This document shows positions 7,398-16,072 of a DNA stretch of 64,000 nt, one piece after another. A program made the translations under genes and the position numbers. The stretch's first letter is position 1; the number at the start of each line of letters is the position of its first letter. The notes beneath the pieces are model-generated. The model was not told where the DNA came from, made no database searches, and worked only from the letters and a program-made list of their open reading frames with translations. Where the stretch lies: positions 1 to 64,000 of the forward strand of contig JAKSVF010000003.1 of NCBI GenBank assembly GCA_024408235.1. The letters are read 5' to 3'. Source of the DNA: Bacilli bacterium. GTDB taxonomy: Bacteria; Bacillota_I; Bacilli_A; RFN20; CAG-826.

Positions 7398-8645
7398 TTA
7401 ATTATCGTGATGTGTGACTTTGTAGCCTTTAGAAGACGAATCGGTAGAAGAAACGATTCCATCCTGCTGCAACTGACCAATCACCTTTGCTGCGGATGTG
7501 AATGAGAGGGCGAATTCCTTTTGGAGTTTACTGACATTGCAATATTCCCAAGACATAACCTTCTCGATTATTCTTCCGTATTCATCTTCCGGCTGAGTTT
7601 TCTTGATTGGCTTTTCTTCTTCGATCTCAGCAACACCAGTGATTTCAGGAAGCGGTTCCTTCTGGCTATCATGGAAAACCACCTGCTTGAATGGGATGTT
7701 GATGTTGTGTTTATCGAACATGATTTTGATTGCGCGATTAAGATCTCTTCCAACTTGGAATCTGTTCTCCTCTTTGCATTTAGCAATGAATTTAAGTTCA
7801 ACTCCAGATTCACCAAGTTCAGAGACTCCGAGGTAAATAACATCGCCAATGCAGTTAGGAATTGTTGAGTTTAAGTCCTTGATTTCTGATTTTATAACGG
7901 CCTCGACCACTCTGATATCAGCGCTGTATTCAATCTGAACTGCAGAAACTGCAACTGAGAGATTGTTCGTCATATTGATGAGGGTGCGGATGTCTGAGTT
8001 ATTAATAACCTTTACGTTGCCACCGGTATCTACGAGCTGGGTAGTTCTAATACCGATTTCTGTAACCGTTCCTCGGAAATCATCGATGACGATGATGTCA
8101 CCTACGTCAAAGAGTTTTTCAAACACGATGAAGATACCTGCGATAACATCTTCGATAAGTGGCTGAACTCCAAGACCAACGATGATGGAGATGATACCAG
8201 CTGATGCAAGAAGCGTGACTCCATCAACTCCTAAAGCACCGAGTACAGCGAATATGACAATTACTGCAGCGAGGTATTTAACGAACGATGAGAGTAAGCT
8301 CATCAACGCTTTTCTTTTAACATAAGGGGTTGATACGTAAATGACGAATCTAATTGTGTTAGAAAGAGTCATTAATACGATAAGAATGGAAGCCACTCTC
8401 AAGATGATTGCGGCATCAGGCACCCCTTCGATGGACGCCAAATCCCAGAACTTAAAAAAGTTCATGGACTGATAAATCCACTTCACGCTTGCAGGGAATA
8501 TCAATCCTCCTAAAAGCATGACGGTTGTGAATACTAAGCCGAAAATAAGAGTGATGATGAATACAGGGCTGAGTTTGTTCTTCTCGGCTTTGATTCTCTT
8601 CTTAGCTTCGATTGTGTCTTTCTTGATGTCTTCGTTGATCTTCAT
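7398..8645 (-). CDS. MscS-type mechanosensitive channel with C-terminal FtsK-gamma-like winged helix
   Basis: Small-conductance mechanosensitive channel (415 residues). Hydrophobic segments lie near 28-52, 78-103, 112-135 and 140-172. The MscS pore and beta domain follow, with LGVQPLIEDVIAGIFIVFEK, VGDIIVIDDFRGTVTEI and VKVINNSD at about 165-225, and a soluble alpha/beta part to about 310. After a charged linker (PLPEITGVAEIEEEKPIKK) the last 63 residues match FtsK gamma domains: EDEYGRIIEKV, VSKLQKEFALSF, SAAKVIGQLQQDGIV, then a short wing. Ordinary MscS proteins end before this. In FtsK this domain reads KOPS DNA sites, so here it could bind DNA or be a structural module. Both domains are read directly; the fusion's function is unknown. 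Confidence 0.85.
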   Translation of the reverse strand: MKINEDIKKDTIEAKKRIKAEKNKLSPVFIITLIFGLVFTTVMLLGGLIFPASVKWIYQSMNFFKFWDLASIEGVPDAAIILRVASILIVLMTLSNTIRFVIYVSTPYVKRKALMSLLSSFVKYLAAVIVIFAVLGALGVDGVTLLASAGIISIIVGLGVQPLIEDVIAGIFIVFEKLFDVGDIIVIDDFRGTVTEIGIRTTQLVDTGGNVKVINNSDIRTLINMTNNLSVAVSAVQIEYSADIRVVEAVIKSEIKDLNSTIPNCIGDVIYLGVSELGESGVELKFIAKCKEENRFQVGRDLNRAIKIMFDKHNINIPFKQVVFHDSQKEPLPEITGVAEIEEEKPIKKTQPEDEYGRIIEKVMSWEYCNVSKLQKEFALSFTSAAKVIGQLQQDGIVSSTDSSSKGYKVTHHDN

Positions 8646-8669
8646 GTTTTTCCTCCTCTAGTTGATAGT

Positions 8670-9446
8670 TTACATATTTATTGGGGATGTTCCAATTAAT
8701 GGCACTTTGATTGTTTCTCCGTCGTAGCGAGTCGTAATTCCAAATGTGATGACTGAATAATTGATAGATGCGACGGCAGGAACTTCAATTTCGAAATCTT
8801 CGAGAACTTCAGCCTCGCATAGAGGAGTGCCGTTATCATAGAAATAAACAGGTAGTGTTTGATAGAAAAGAATTGTTTCGAAATTGGTATACCCATCAAA
8901 GTTTGATGTTCCAGTTGACAGCACGTATTTAGTCCCAGAGATTTCGCAAGACGCGGTAAGTTCACCCCTATCGGCATCAATATCGGTCTCATCCTCAATG
9001 ACGTTTTGGTTCGCTTCAGTTATGCCAAGCTTATATGTCCCCGAGAACAGTGGCAAAGTATCGATATAATAGTTTCCTTCTTTCTCATAAACCACAGATG
9101 AGTAATCAAAATCTCCGTGAATTAAGGATATATCCTGTATTTCCTCAATGTTTTCAGGGAGATTAATGAGAATCTGACCATTGTCATCTTTCTTGGAATT
9201 CGAGATAAGGACAACGCTTATTGCGCCAACACTTGTAACGCCAATTGCTAAGGCGGCGACAATAGTTTTCATATTGTTGCTCTTCCTTCTTGCTCTCGAT
9301 TTAGTTGCATGATCTCTATTCAATGTCGAAAGAACGTACTTGGCATCTTGATATTCATCGCCAAGTCCGGGAGTAGGATCGCTCTTGATTTCCTCGTAGG
9401 AGTATCCAAATTCTTTTTCAGTTTCGCTCTTTGAATCGTATGGCAT
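8670..9446 (-). CDS. Single-pass membrane protein of unknown function
   Basis: A 258-residue protein not recognised as a known family. The N-terminal 55 residues are hydrophilic and probably cytosolic, followed by a basic stretch (KSRARRKSNN) and one hydrophobic helix at about 59-82 (TIVAALAIGVTSVGAISVVL). The remaining 175 residues are acidic, rich in beta-forming sequence and presumably extracellular. It lies 24 bp upstream of the MscS-like gene in the same orientation, so cotranscription is likely. No catalytic motif is visible. Confidence 0.6.
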   Translation of the reverse strand: MPYDSKSETEKEFGYSYEEIKSDPTPGLGDEYQDAKYVLSTLNRDHATKSRARRKSNNMKTIVAALAIGVTSVGAISVVLISNSKKDDNGQILINLPENIEEIQDISLIHGDFDYSSVVYEKEGNYYIDTLPLFSGTYKLGITEANQNVIEDETDIDADRGELTASCEISGTKYVLSTGTSNFDGYTNFETILFYQTLPVYFYDNGTPLCEAEVLEDFEIEVPAVASINYSVITFGITTRYDGETIKVPLIGTSPINM

Positions 9447-9560
9447 TTGTTGTACTGCAAGACATAGTCTTATGCAGTCAATAATGATAGCAAAATATTA
9501 AATCTTTTGTAGCATTAAGAACTCTAGAGAATGTAGATGAATAATTTTGCTAAAAAGTTT

Positions 9561-9590
9561 CTTTGATACTTTTGAGTTTTCTCTATACAC
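9561..9590 (+). promoter_or_regulatory. Probable sigma-A promoter of the lipoprotein gene
   Basis: TTGATA near 9562 is followed after 15-17 bp by TATACA/TACACT, about 35 bp before the AAGGAG ribosome site. The boxes are reasonable but the exact spacing is ambiguous. Confidence 0.4.
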
Positions 9591-9621
9591 TATACACGCA
9601 CTTCAAAAGAAGGAGAGACTT

Positions 9622-10386
9622 ATGAAGAAATCATCAATATTGTTAATGCTTGCTCCACTCATGCTCGTTGCATGTGGCGGCGGAGATACGAAACCAGAAC
9701 CAACAACTTCAGACGATACAAGCGTTGCTCCAACAGGATACAAATACACTGCTACCATCAAGAATTCATTAGGCAACGCGATCGAAGGAATGAAAGCTCA
9801 GTGGTGCGATATGGATACAGGCATCTGCTTGACACCTGTTGCATGCGATGAAAACGGATACGCAGAAATCTATACTGAGAATCAGGCAAATTACTATGTT
9901 CATGCGATGAGTTTCAACAAAAAAGAACTCACATACAATCCATATGGACACGTCGCAACACCTGCAAATCCAGATGTTGAAATTACAATGACAGAAGTCT
10001 ATTTAGACGAGACTGATAACGCTGATTGTTCAGAATCAAATCCACTTCAGATGGTTGATGGCGCTTATAGAGCATCCCTTAAGCAGGATGAAAAATTCTA
10101 TTGCGTCTATAACACCTCAACAAAGTCCACATTATCATTCGAATCATGGCAGGGAGACACAAACGTTGAACTCAAGGTCGAATGTACAAGAGCCTATGAA
10201 GACGGACAGCCTATGGCAGATTTCAAAGCAAACGGAGTCACAGACGAAAACGGAAACTTCAAATACGAGTTTGAAACATCTGGAAAAGAGCAGTCCTTCT
10301 CTTTCACCATTACACTCGTCAAGAATCCATATAACGCAACAGGAAGTGCTTACGCATTCCCATTTGCGATGGTCAAGAAAGCTTAA
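9622..10386 (+). CDS. Lipoprotein with prealbumin-like repeat domain, function unknown
   Basis: A 254-residue surface lipoprotein. The ATG at 9622 is chosen because AAGGAG lies 7 bp upstream and the protein then begins with a classic lipoprotein signal, MKKSSILLMLAPLMLVAC, with lipobox LVAC. The longer frame from 9547 would bury this signal. A Thr/Ser/Pro-rich linker follows, then beta-rich domains. The first (YKYTATIKNSLGNAIEGMKAQW) resembles carboxypeptidase-regulatory or prealbumin-like folds found in surface proteins. Single-gene unit ending at a strong terminator. Ligand unknown. Confidence 0.7.
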   Translation: MKKSSILLMLAPLMLVACGGGDTKPEPTTSDDTSVAPTGYKYTATIKNSLGNAIEGMKAQWCDMDTGICLTPVACDENGYAEIYTENQANYYVHAMSFNKKELTYNPYGHVATPANPDVEITMTEVYLDETDNADCSESNPLQMVDGAYRASLKQDEKFYCVYNTSTKSTLSFESWQGDTNVELKVECTRAYEDGQPMADFKANGVTDENGNFKYEFETSGKEQSFSFTITLVKNPYNATGSAYAFPFAMVKKA

Positions 10387-10400
10387 GGAAAACAATTAAG

Positions 10401-10424
10401 AGCCTTCTTAGAAGGCTTTTTTAT
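10401..10424 (+). terminator. Rho-independent terminator
   Basis: AGCCTTC (10401-10407), loop TTA, GAAGGCT (10411-10417), then TTTTT. It directly follows the lipoprotein stop codon. Confidence 0.9.
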
Positions 10425-10469
10425 TGCAGTTTGTCAAAATTCCATTAACACTAATATAGAGGTATCGCC

Positions 10470-11660
10470 ATGGAATATAGATTAGATAAATACGGAAACA
10501 AAGTGTCGCAGCTTGGATATGGGTGCATGAGATTCACCAAGCATGCGGGTGTTATTGATTTTGAGAAAGCGGAAAAAGAAATCATGTTCGCTTATGAACA
10601 TGGAGTTAACTATTACGATACGGCTTATCTATATCCCGGAAGTGAGGAATGTTTGGGAAGGATTCTTGCCAAGAACGGGATTAGAGAAAAAGTTTACATT
10701 GCGACTAAGTTGCCACAATATGCGATCAGAAAAGACACGGCTATAGAAAAGACGTTCCAAGAAGAATTGAAGAGACTTCAAACCACATATGTTGACTATT
10801 ACCTAATGCATATGATGACGGATTATGCTGAGTGGGAGAACCTTCTATCCTTAGGAATTCTAGATTTCATCAAGAGACATAAAGAAGATGGTTCAATTAG
10901 ACAGATCGGATTCTCTTATCATGGAGAGACTGAAATGTTCTTAAAAATCTTAAATGCATACGATTGGGATTTTGCACAAATCCAATACAACTATTTAGAT
11001 GAGCACTCTCAGGCTGGAAGACGCGGATTGGAAGAGGCCAGAAACAAAGGAGTTCCAATCGTTATCATGGAACCTTTAAGAGGAGGTAAGTTAGTCAACC
11101 TTCCTAAAGGTGCAAAGGATGTAATGGCCAAGAGCGGACATGATTACTCTCCAGCGGAGTGGGGTCTCAGATGGCTTTGGAACCAAGAGGGCATCTTATG
11201 TGTTCTCTCAGGCATGAATTCACTTGAGATGGTTGAGGAGAACATTCGCGTTGCTTCCTCTGCCCAAATCGGCGATTTCAAAGAAGAAGAATTCGAAGTT
11301 ATCGCTAAAGCAAAGAAAATCATCAAAGAAAAAGAAAAGGTCGGATGCACAGGGTGTAGATACTGTATGCCTTGTCCAAAAGGTGTCGATATCCCATCGA
11401 ACTTCTACTACTACAATCTCCTGTATATAGATAAAAAGATGCAGGCGAGATTCGAGTTTGCACAGAACATGGGATTAAGGCTGCAGCCTGGATTCGCATC
11501 TCAATGCATCGAATGCGGCGCTTGTGAGAAACATTGTCCACAGCATCTCCCAATTAGAAAGCTTTTAAAGGAAGCCGATAAACATTTGAGGCCATTCCCT
11601 TATAACGTCGGCATCAAGATTGCTAGGAAAATCCTCGTAAAAGACGCAAAAAAGAAATAA
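10470..11660 (+). CDS. Aldo/keto reductase with C-terminal ferredoxin domain
   Basis: Predicted NAD(P)H-dependent oxidoreductase (396 residues). The TIM-barrel aldo/keto reductase domain spans about 1-280, with GYGCMRF near residue 17, catalytic YDTAYLYPGS near 50 and DYYLMHMM near 110. A 4Fe-4S domain follows, with CTGCRYCMPCPKGVDIP near 293 and CIECGACEKHCPQ near 342. This architecture is common in anaerobic Firmicutes; its physiological substrate is usually unknown. It stands alone between terminators. Confidence 0.9.
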   Translation: MEYRLDKYGNKVSQLGYGCMRFTKHAGVIDFEKAEKEIMFAYEHGVNYYDTAYLYPGSEECLGRILAKNGIREKVYIATKLPQYAIRKDTAIEKTFQEELKRLQTTYVDYYLMHMMTDYAEWENLLSLGILDFIKRHKEDGSIRQIGFSYHGETEMFLKILNAYDWDFAQIQYNYLDEHSQAGRRGLEEARNKGVPIVIMEPLRGGKLVNLPKGAKDVMAKSGHDYSPAEWGLRWLWNQEGILCVLSGMNSLEMVEENIRVASSAQIGDFKEEEFEVIAKAKKIIKEKEKVGCTGCRYCMPCPKGVDIPSNFYYYNLLYIDKKMQARFEFAQNMGLRLQPGFASQCIECGACEKHCPQHLPIRKLLKEADKHLRPFPYNVGIKIARKILVKDAKKK

Positions 11661-11690
11661 AACTCGGAAAAAACCGAGTTTTTTTATTTT
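11661..11690. terminator. Bidirectional terminator between convergent genes
   Basis: AACTCGG (11661-11667), loop AAAAAA, CCGAGTT (11674-11680). A T run follows on the plus strand and TTATTTCTTT on the minus strand, so it can serve both the reductase gene and the converging redox operon. Confidence 0.9.
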
Positions 11691-13291
11691 GCGATTCCTA
11701 ACTTTGTCGCGTAATCCTCTAAGATGCTGATGCTAATCGCATGGTTTTCAATTCCAACGATTGAGCCTTCGCCATCAAGAACGATTGTTAATGGATAGCC
11801 GGTTGGATTGTATTTCTTCGAATACTCACAATCGTAATCCATCGCAAAGTCCATATTCATCGAATTCCAATCGACACCTCCGTTAGGCTCAGAGATGTAA
11901 TCGTAGCATTCTTGTCTTGTGTCGCCAGCATCGATGATGATGAGATCAAGATCGGTGCTGTATTTGTTGTAGAACTCTCTGAACTCAGGCATCTCTGCTT
12001 TACAAGGCTGGCATTCGGTGTACCAGAAGTTGAGAATGGTTGGTGTGCCATAATGCTCTGAAATAGTCCAAGTTGTTGGCTCATCAATCATAGCGCCATT
12101 AGATTTGATCAAGTCGAATGATGCATCAGGAGCGTGCATTCCAACCTCAAACCCTTCTTCATCCTTTAAGATGAAATTGTAATAAACTAGAGCGGAAGCG
12201 AGTGCGACCGTCATCGCCACTCCAATTCCAATTGCCCAACCTTTCTTGAGTTTGGTTCTAGGTTTCGGGTTCTTTGCGACCATTTCAGGTCTAATTCTAT
12301 CGTGTTTGATTGGCTCAATGGATATCTCAGGTTCTGAGGTAACTGGCTCTTGCTTTGTGACCATCTCTCCGAGATTAATCTTCTTTTCTGGAAGCGGTGT
12401 CTCGATTGCGTTTGGAGCAAGGAAGAATCTATCGCCCTTCCACTTAATCGCGTTAACAGGGCAAACAGGGAGACATTCACCACAAGATATGCATTCATGG
12501 TCACCAACGTGCTTGATATCCATTTTGCATTTATCTAAACAAAGACCGCAGTTTGTGCAGGTTTCAGGGTCATATTCAATGCCAAATAAGGCTATTTTAT
12601 TGAAGAAACCGTAAATTGCGCCAAGTGGGCAGAAGAATCTGCAGAAGAATCTATAGAAGAACATTGAGCAAACAATGAACACCATCAAAACCGAGAATTT
12701 CCATGTGAATAATGGACCCATATCGGCCATGTTTGCAGGATCAAACATTAGGACTAAAGATCCTTCGAATGTTCCGACAGGACAAATGTATTTGCAGAAC
12801 GCAGGTATCTGAGCCCCGATGAATGAATACATGATCGGGATGGTGATTACAAAGACGGCGAGGATTACATATTTTAAATAGGAAGCCACTCTAGTCCACT
12901 TAGACTTTTTGACTTTTGGAGTCTTAGCCTTGTAGGCGAATTCTTGAAGCAGTCCAACTGGGCAAAGCCAACCACAGATAGCTCTTCCACAGATGAGGCC
13001 GAATAGCATAATACAGCCAAGTACATAGTAAGGAGTTCTGGTATTGGCCGACTCTAGCGAATTCTGAAGAGCGCCTAATGGGCATGTTCCGATAGCACCT
13101 GGACATGAGTAGCAGTTAAACCCTGGCAAGCATACATATTTGGTTTTGCCGGTGTATATGCTGGCGTTGATGAAACCTTTGATGTTTGCGTTGTAAAGAA
13201 GAGCTACATAGAGCTGGACGATTCTACGTCTAGTTGGGGTGTGGTCTTTTAGCCATCCCCAGATGTTTTTAAAGAATTGTTTGATCTTCAT
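11684..13291 (-). CDS. NapH-like membrane ferredoxin fused to a TlpA-type thioredoxin domain
   Basis: Predicted membrane electron carrier (535 residues). The N-terminal membrane part has several helices and cysteine motifs CYSCPGAIGTCPLG, CGWLCPVG, CKYICPVG and CRFFCPLG, as in NapH/NosR/YccM proteins. Two ferredoxin motifs follow near 250-285, CTNCGLCLDKC and CISCGECLPVC. A linker and another membrane helix (near 350) lead to an extracytoplasmic TlpA/AhpC-like domain with CQPC and cis-proline motif GYPLTIVLD. Electrons could pass from cytosolic ferredoxin to an external thiol. The ATG at 13291 has AGGA 10 bp upstream; a TTG three codons earlier is less likely. It overlaps the stop region of the upstream gene. 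Confidence 0.85.
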   Translation of the reverse strand: MKIKQFFKNIWGWLKDHTPTRRRIVQLYVALLYNANIKGFINASIYTGKTKYVCLPGFNCYSCPGAIGTCPLGALQNSLESANTRTPYYVLGCIMLFGLICGRAICGWLCPVGLLQEFAYKAKTPKVKKSKWTRVASYLKYVILAVFVITIPIMYSFIGAQIPAFCKYICPVGTFEGSLVLMFDPANMADMGPLFTWKFSVLMVFIVCSMFFYRFFCRFFCPLGAIYGFFNKIALFGIEYDPETCTNCGLCLDKCKMDIKHVGDHECISCGECLPVCPVNAIKWKGDRFFLAPNAIETPLPEKKINLGEMVTKQEPVTSEPEISIEPIKHDRIRPEMVAKNPKPRTKLKKGWAIGIGVAMTVALASALVYYNFILKDEEGFEVGMHAPDASFDLIKSNGAMIDEPTTWTISEHYGTPTILNFWYTECQPCKAEMPEFREFYNKYSTDLDLIIIDAGDTRQECYDYISEPNGGVDWNSMNMDFAMDYDCEYSKKYNPTGYPLTIVLDGEGSIVGIENHAISISILEDYATKLGIAK

Positions 13292-13292
13292 A

Positions 13293-14120
13293 CTATCCAA
13301 TTCCTATGCACTCTTTGCAGATATTGATGGCTTTCTTTAGAGCTTCTGCTGCTCCACCGTTGAAGATGCCCAAAATGATAAATGACACAGCAGCGACTAA
13401 AACAATTCCCCTTATTAGCCAGACAATTTTCTTGTCTAAAGTCTTTCTAGGGAGAGGTCTTTGGTTTATTTTAGCGGCTTTTAGCACGCATTTTAGGGAT
13501 TCAAATTCCCTTTTTGCCCAGATTTCATTTAAAGCGACGACTATGCAAGATGTCGCAAATGATATGACGATAAATGGCACGATGTGCTCCATGCACTTAG
13601 CTATTTCATTTATTAACTCTTCGACGTTTGAACCGACGAAATTGTTTTTGTTCAAGAGATACATGAAGACAAAAACAGCACAGACGATTGATATCGCTAA
13701 GGAGACTATAAAACCAATGAGCCTGTTTCTTCTTTGCTTTTCGATTATGGCGTATTCAACTTCCATTCCGGCCACCGCTTCTTTTGGAAGTTTGGCTTCA
13801 AGTTCTCTGATGTTATCAGCCCTAGCACCTTGGTATCTGAACCTCTTCTCATGCGGATAAATGATGGATAAGACTCCAACAGCTATAAGCATAAGTCCCC
13901 AAACAATAACGATTGCCATGATTGGAGCGAAGGCTTTCCAGATTGTTTCAGGAGTGTATGGGTGCGCTAGCTCATCTTTGTATGTAGCGTAAAGCCACTG
14001 GACTCTAGTTATGAAAAGTATGCCAACCACTACTGTTAGGAGGCCAAAAACCGCTTCAAGGATGAAACACACTTTCTGGGCTCTGGTTAGCATTCTGAAT
14101 TTTTCAAAAAATACCTTCAT
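13293..14120 (-). CDS. Multi-pass membrane protein ending in a CD1871A-like CXXC module
   Basis: A 275-residue membrane protein with about five hydrophobic helices (near 17-40, 65-90, 133-157, 185-205 and 235-258). The last 45 residues, a helix followed by GGAAEALKKAINICKECIGIG, resemble the small CD1871A-family CXXC proteins of clostridia, which are normally about 50 residues. Here the module is fused to a larger membrane domain I do not recognise. Its stop overlaps the ATG region of the NapH-like/TlpA gene, so the two are translated together. The CKEC pair probably exchanges disulfides with the partner. The start is the first ATG. Confidence 0.65.
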   Translation of the reverse strand: MKVFFEKFRMLTRAQKVCFILEAVFGLLTVVVGILFITRVQWLYATYKDELAHPYTPETIWKAFAPIMAIVIVWGLMLIAVGVLSIIYPHEKRFRYQGARADNIRELEAKLPKEAVAGMEVEYAIIEKQRRNRLIGFIVSLAISIVCAVFVFMYLLNKNNFVGSNVEELINEIAKCMEHIVPFIVISFATSCIVVALNEIWAKREFESLKCVLKAAKINQRPLPRKTLDKKIVWLIRGIVLVAAVSFIILGIFNGGAAEALKKAINICKECIGIG

Positions 14121-14181
14121 GCCTCGGATTATACATTGAAAGCCAAATAATTTATATAAATAAACTATTTCAATGCGTTTT

Positions 14182-14212
14182 TTGGTTAGTTTTGAAAATG
14201 TTTAGTTATAAT
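14182..14212 (+). promoter_or_regulatory. Probable promoter of the oligoendopeptidase gene
   Basis: A consensus TATAAT lies at 14207-14212, with TTGGTT 19 bp upstream. A small hairpin, ATCCGT-AAA-ACGGAT, lies in the leader near 14226-14240, just before the AAGGAG ribosome site. Confidence 0.5.
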
Positions 14213-14257
14213 ACGCATGTAATGATATCCGTAAAACGGATGAAATAAGGAGACCAC

Positions 14258-16033
14258 ATGAACACATCTTGGGACTTATCAAGAATCTGCGCTTCTCAGG
14301 AAGAATTTGAGAAGGGCTTAGCCTGGTGCAAGGAAGTTGCAATTCCAGGAGTCGCCTCATTCAAAGGCAAACTCGGAACCGACGAGGGTTTAATCGGTTA
14401 TTTCGAACTCAACAAAGAAATTGAAAAGAGACTCATGAAGGTTGCTGAATTCGCAAGCATGAGAAGCGACCTCGACAAGAGAGATACCAAGAATGCACAA
14501 GACTTGGCTAGAGTCCATTTAGCATTCAACGATTTAGGCGCTGCAGACTCATATGCGCAGCCTGAGATTCTCGCTTTAGGCAAAGACTATATCGATGCTT
14601 TCTTTGCAAAGCACCCTGAATATAAAGACTTCGATTACCAGATGGATAAACTCTTCAACTCACAGAAGTTTGTCCTCGACGGAGAAAAAGAAGGATTGCT
14701 TGCTAACTACAGCGCTTTATCAAACGCGGGATCACAACTTTACTCCATGTTGTCCGTCGCAGACGCTATGCCAAAGACAATCACGTTGTCAGATGGCAGA
14801 GAGTTAACAGTCACGCAGGCTAACTGGACGCACGAAGTCGAAGGCGCAAAGACCGAAGAAGATAGAAAAGCGATCTTTGAAGCTTTATACAGCTACTATG
14901 ACGAAAGAAAGAATACCTATGGAGAAATCTATTCTCAGGTTTTAAATGCTGAGATGGCAGAGCTCAAATCAAGAGGGTTCTCTTCAATTCTTGAGGAGCA
15001 TCTCTTCAACAATAAGATCCCTACCAGCGTATTCACAAACCTCGTTGAAGTCGCTTCAAGCAACACTGCCGCTTTAAAGAAGTACTACGAGATTAAGAGA
15101 AAATATCTCGGATTAGAAAAATTCCGCTCATACGATAGATTCATCCAGCTCGCTAAGAGTGAAACAAAATACACATATGAAGATGCTCTAAAGCTCTTCT
15201 ATGACTCACTTGAGGGACTCTATACGGAAGACTATAAGGCAAAGGCAAGAGAAGTAACTGCAGAAGGCTATGTCGATGTCTATCCTGCACCAGGAAAAAG
15301 ATCAGGTGCATACTCATCAGGCGGATCAGATGTCCATCCTTACATCCTCTTAAACTACAATGGCGGTTTAGATGATGTATTCACTCTCGCTCATGAGTCA
15401 GGACACTCAGTCCACACATTGTATTCAATGGAAGGCCAGCCAATTTTGAAGCAGAACTACACCATTTTCGTCGCAGAAATCGCTTCAACATTCAATGAAC
15501 ACAACTTACTTGATTATTTAATGAAGAAAGAAGACATGTCTAAAAATGACAAAATCTTCCTCTTACAGAAGGCAATCGATGAAATCTGCGCAACATTCTA
15601 CCGTCAGACATTGTTCGGACACTACGAGTGGGAAGCAGCAAAGAAGGCTGAAGCAGGCGAGCCAATCAACCACGAAGTATTATCAAACATCATGGTTGAC
15701 CTCTATCAACAGTACTACGGAATCGATATCAGAGAAGAAAAGTTCAAACAGTTCGTATGGGCGTATATCCCACACCTCTTCTACACTCCATTCTATGTCT
15801 ATCAGTACGCGACTTCATTCACAGCATCAATGTTGATCTATGAAAACGTCAAGGCTGGAAAACCTGGCGCATTCGAGAATTACATCAACATGCTCAAGAT
15901 GGGCGGAAGCGACTATCCAATCGATGAGGTCAAGTCAGCAGGCGTTGACTTAACGACAAAAGAACCATTCCTCGCGGTTACAAGAAGAATGGAATACCTC
16001 GTTGATGAGTTGGAGAAGCTCTTAGCTGAGTAA
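14258..16033 (+). CDS. pepF: Oligoendopeptidase F (M3 family zinc peptidase)
   Basis: Cytosolic zinc metallopeptidase that cleaves short peptides (591 residues, the normal length). The catalytic motif HESGH appears in LAHESGHSVHTLYSM near residue 376, with the downstream Glu zinc ligand in FVAEIASTFNEH. The start follows AAGGAG at the usual distance. Single-gene unit with its own promoter and terminator. The family is certain; substrate preference cannot be read. Confidence 0.95.
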   Translation: MNTSWDLSRICASQEEFEKGLAWCKEVAIPGVASFKGKLGTDEGLIGYFELNKEIEKRLMKVAEFASMRSDLDKRDTKNAQDLARVHLAFNDLGAADSYAQPEILALGKDYIDAFFAKHPEYKDFDYQMDKLFNSQKFVLDGEKEGLLANYSALSNAGSQLYSMLSVADAMPKTITLSDGRELTVTQANWTHEVEGAKTEEDRKAIFEALYSYYDERKNTYGEIYSQVLNAEMAELKSRGFSSILEEHLFNNKIPTSVFTNLVEVASSNTAALKKYYEIKRKYLGLEKFRSYDRFIQLAKSETKYTYEDALKLFYDSLEGLYTEDYKAKAREVTAEGYVDVYPAPGKRSGAYSSGGSDVHPYILLNYNGGLDDVFTLAHESGHSVHTLYSMEGQPILKQNYTIFVAEIASTFNEHNLLDYLMKKEDMSKNDKIFLLQKAIDEICATFYRQTLFGHYEWEAAKKAEAGEPINHEVLSNIMVDLYQQYYGIDIREEKFKQFVWAYIPHLFYTPFYVYQYATSFTASMLIYENVKAGKPGAFENYINMLKMGGSDYPIDEVKSAGVDLTTKEPFLAVTRRMEYLVDELEKLLAE

Positions 16034-16037
16034 CATA

Positions 16038-16072
16038 AAAAGTCTCTCGATAAACGGGAGACTTTTCTCTTC
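16038..16072 (+). terminator. Rho-independent terminator after the oligoendopeptidase gene
   Basis: A 12-bp stem, AAAAGTCTCTCG (16038-16049) with CGGGAGACTTTT (16055-16066), loop ATAAA, then TCTCTTCTT. The converging gene ends at 16073, so it may serve both strands. Confidence 0.8.

Noticed and set aside
7349-7480. N-terminal extension of the Sir2 protein
   Set aside because: It crosses a clear terminator and part of the upstream channel gene, and has no sirtuin similarity.
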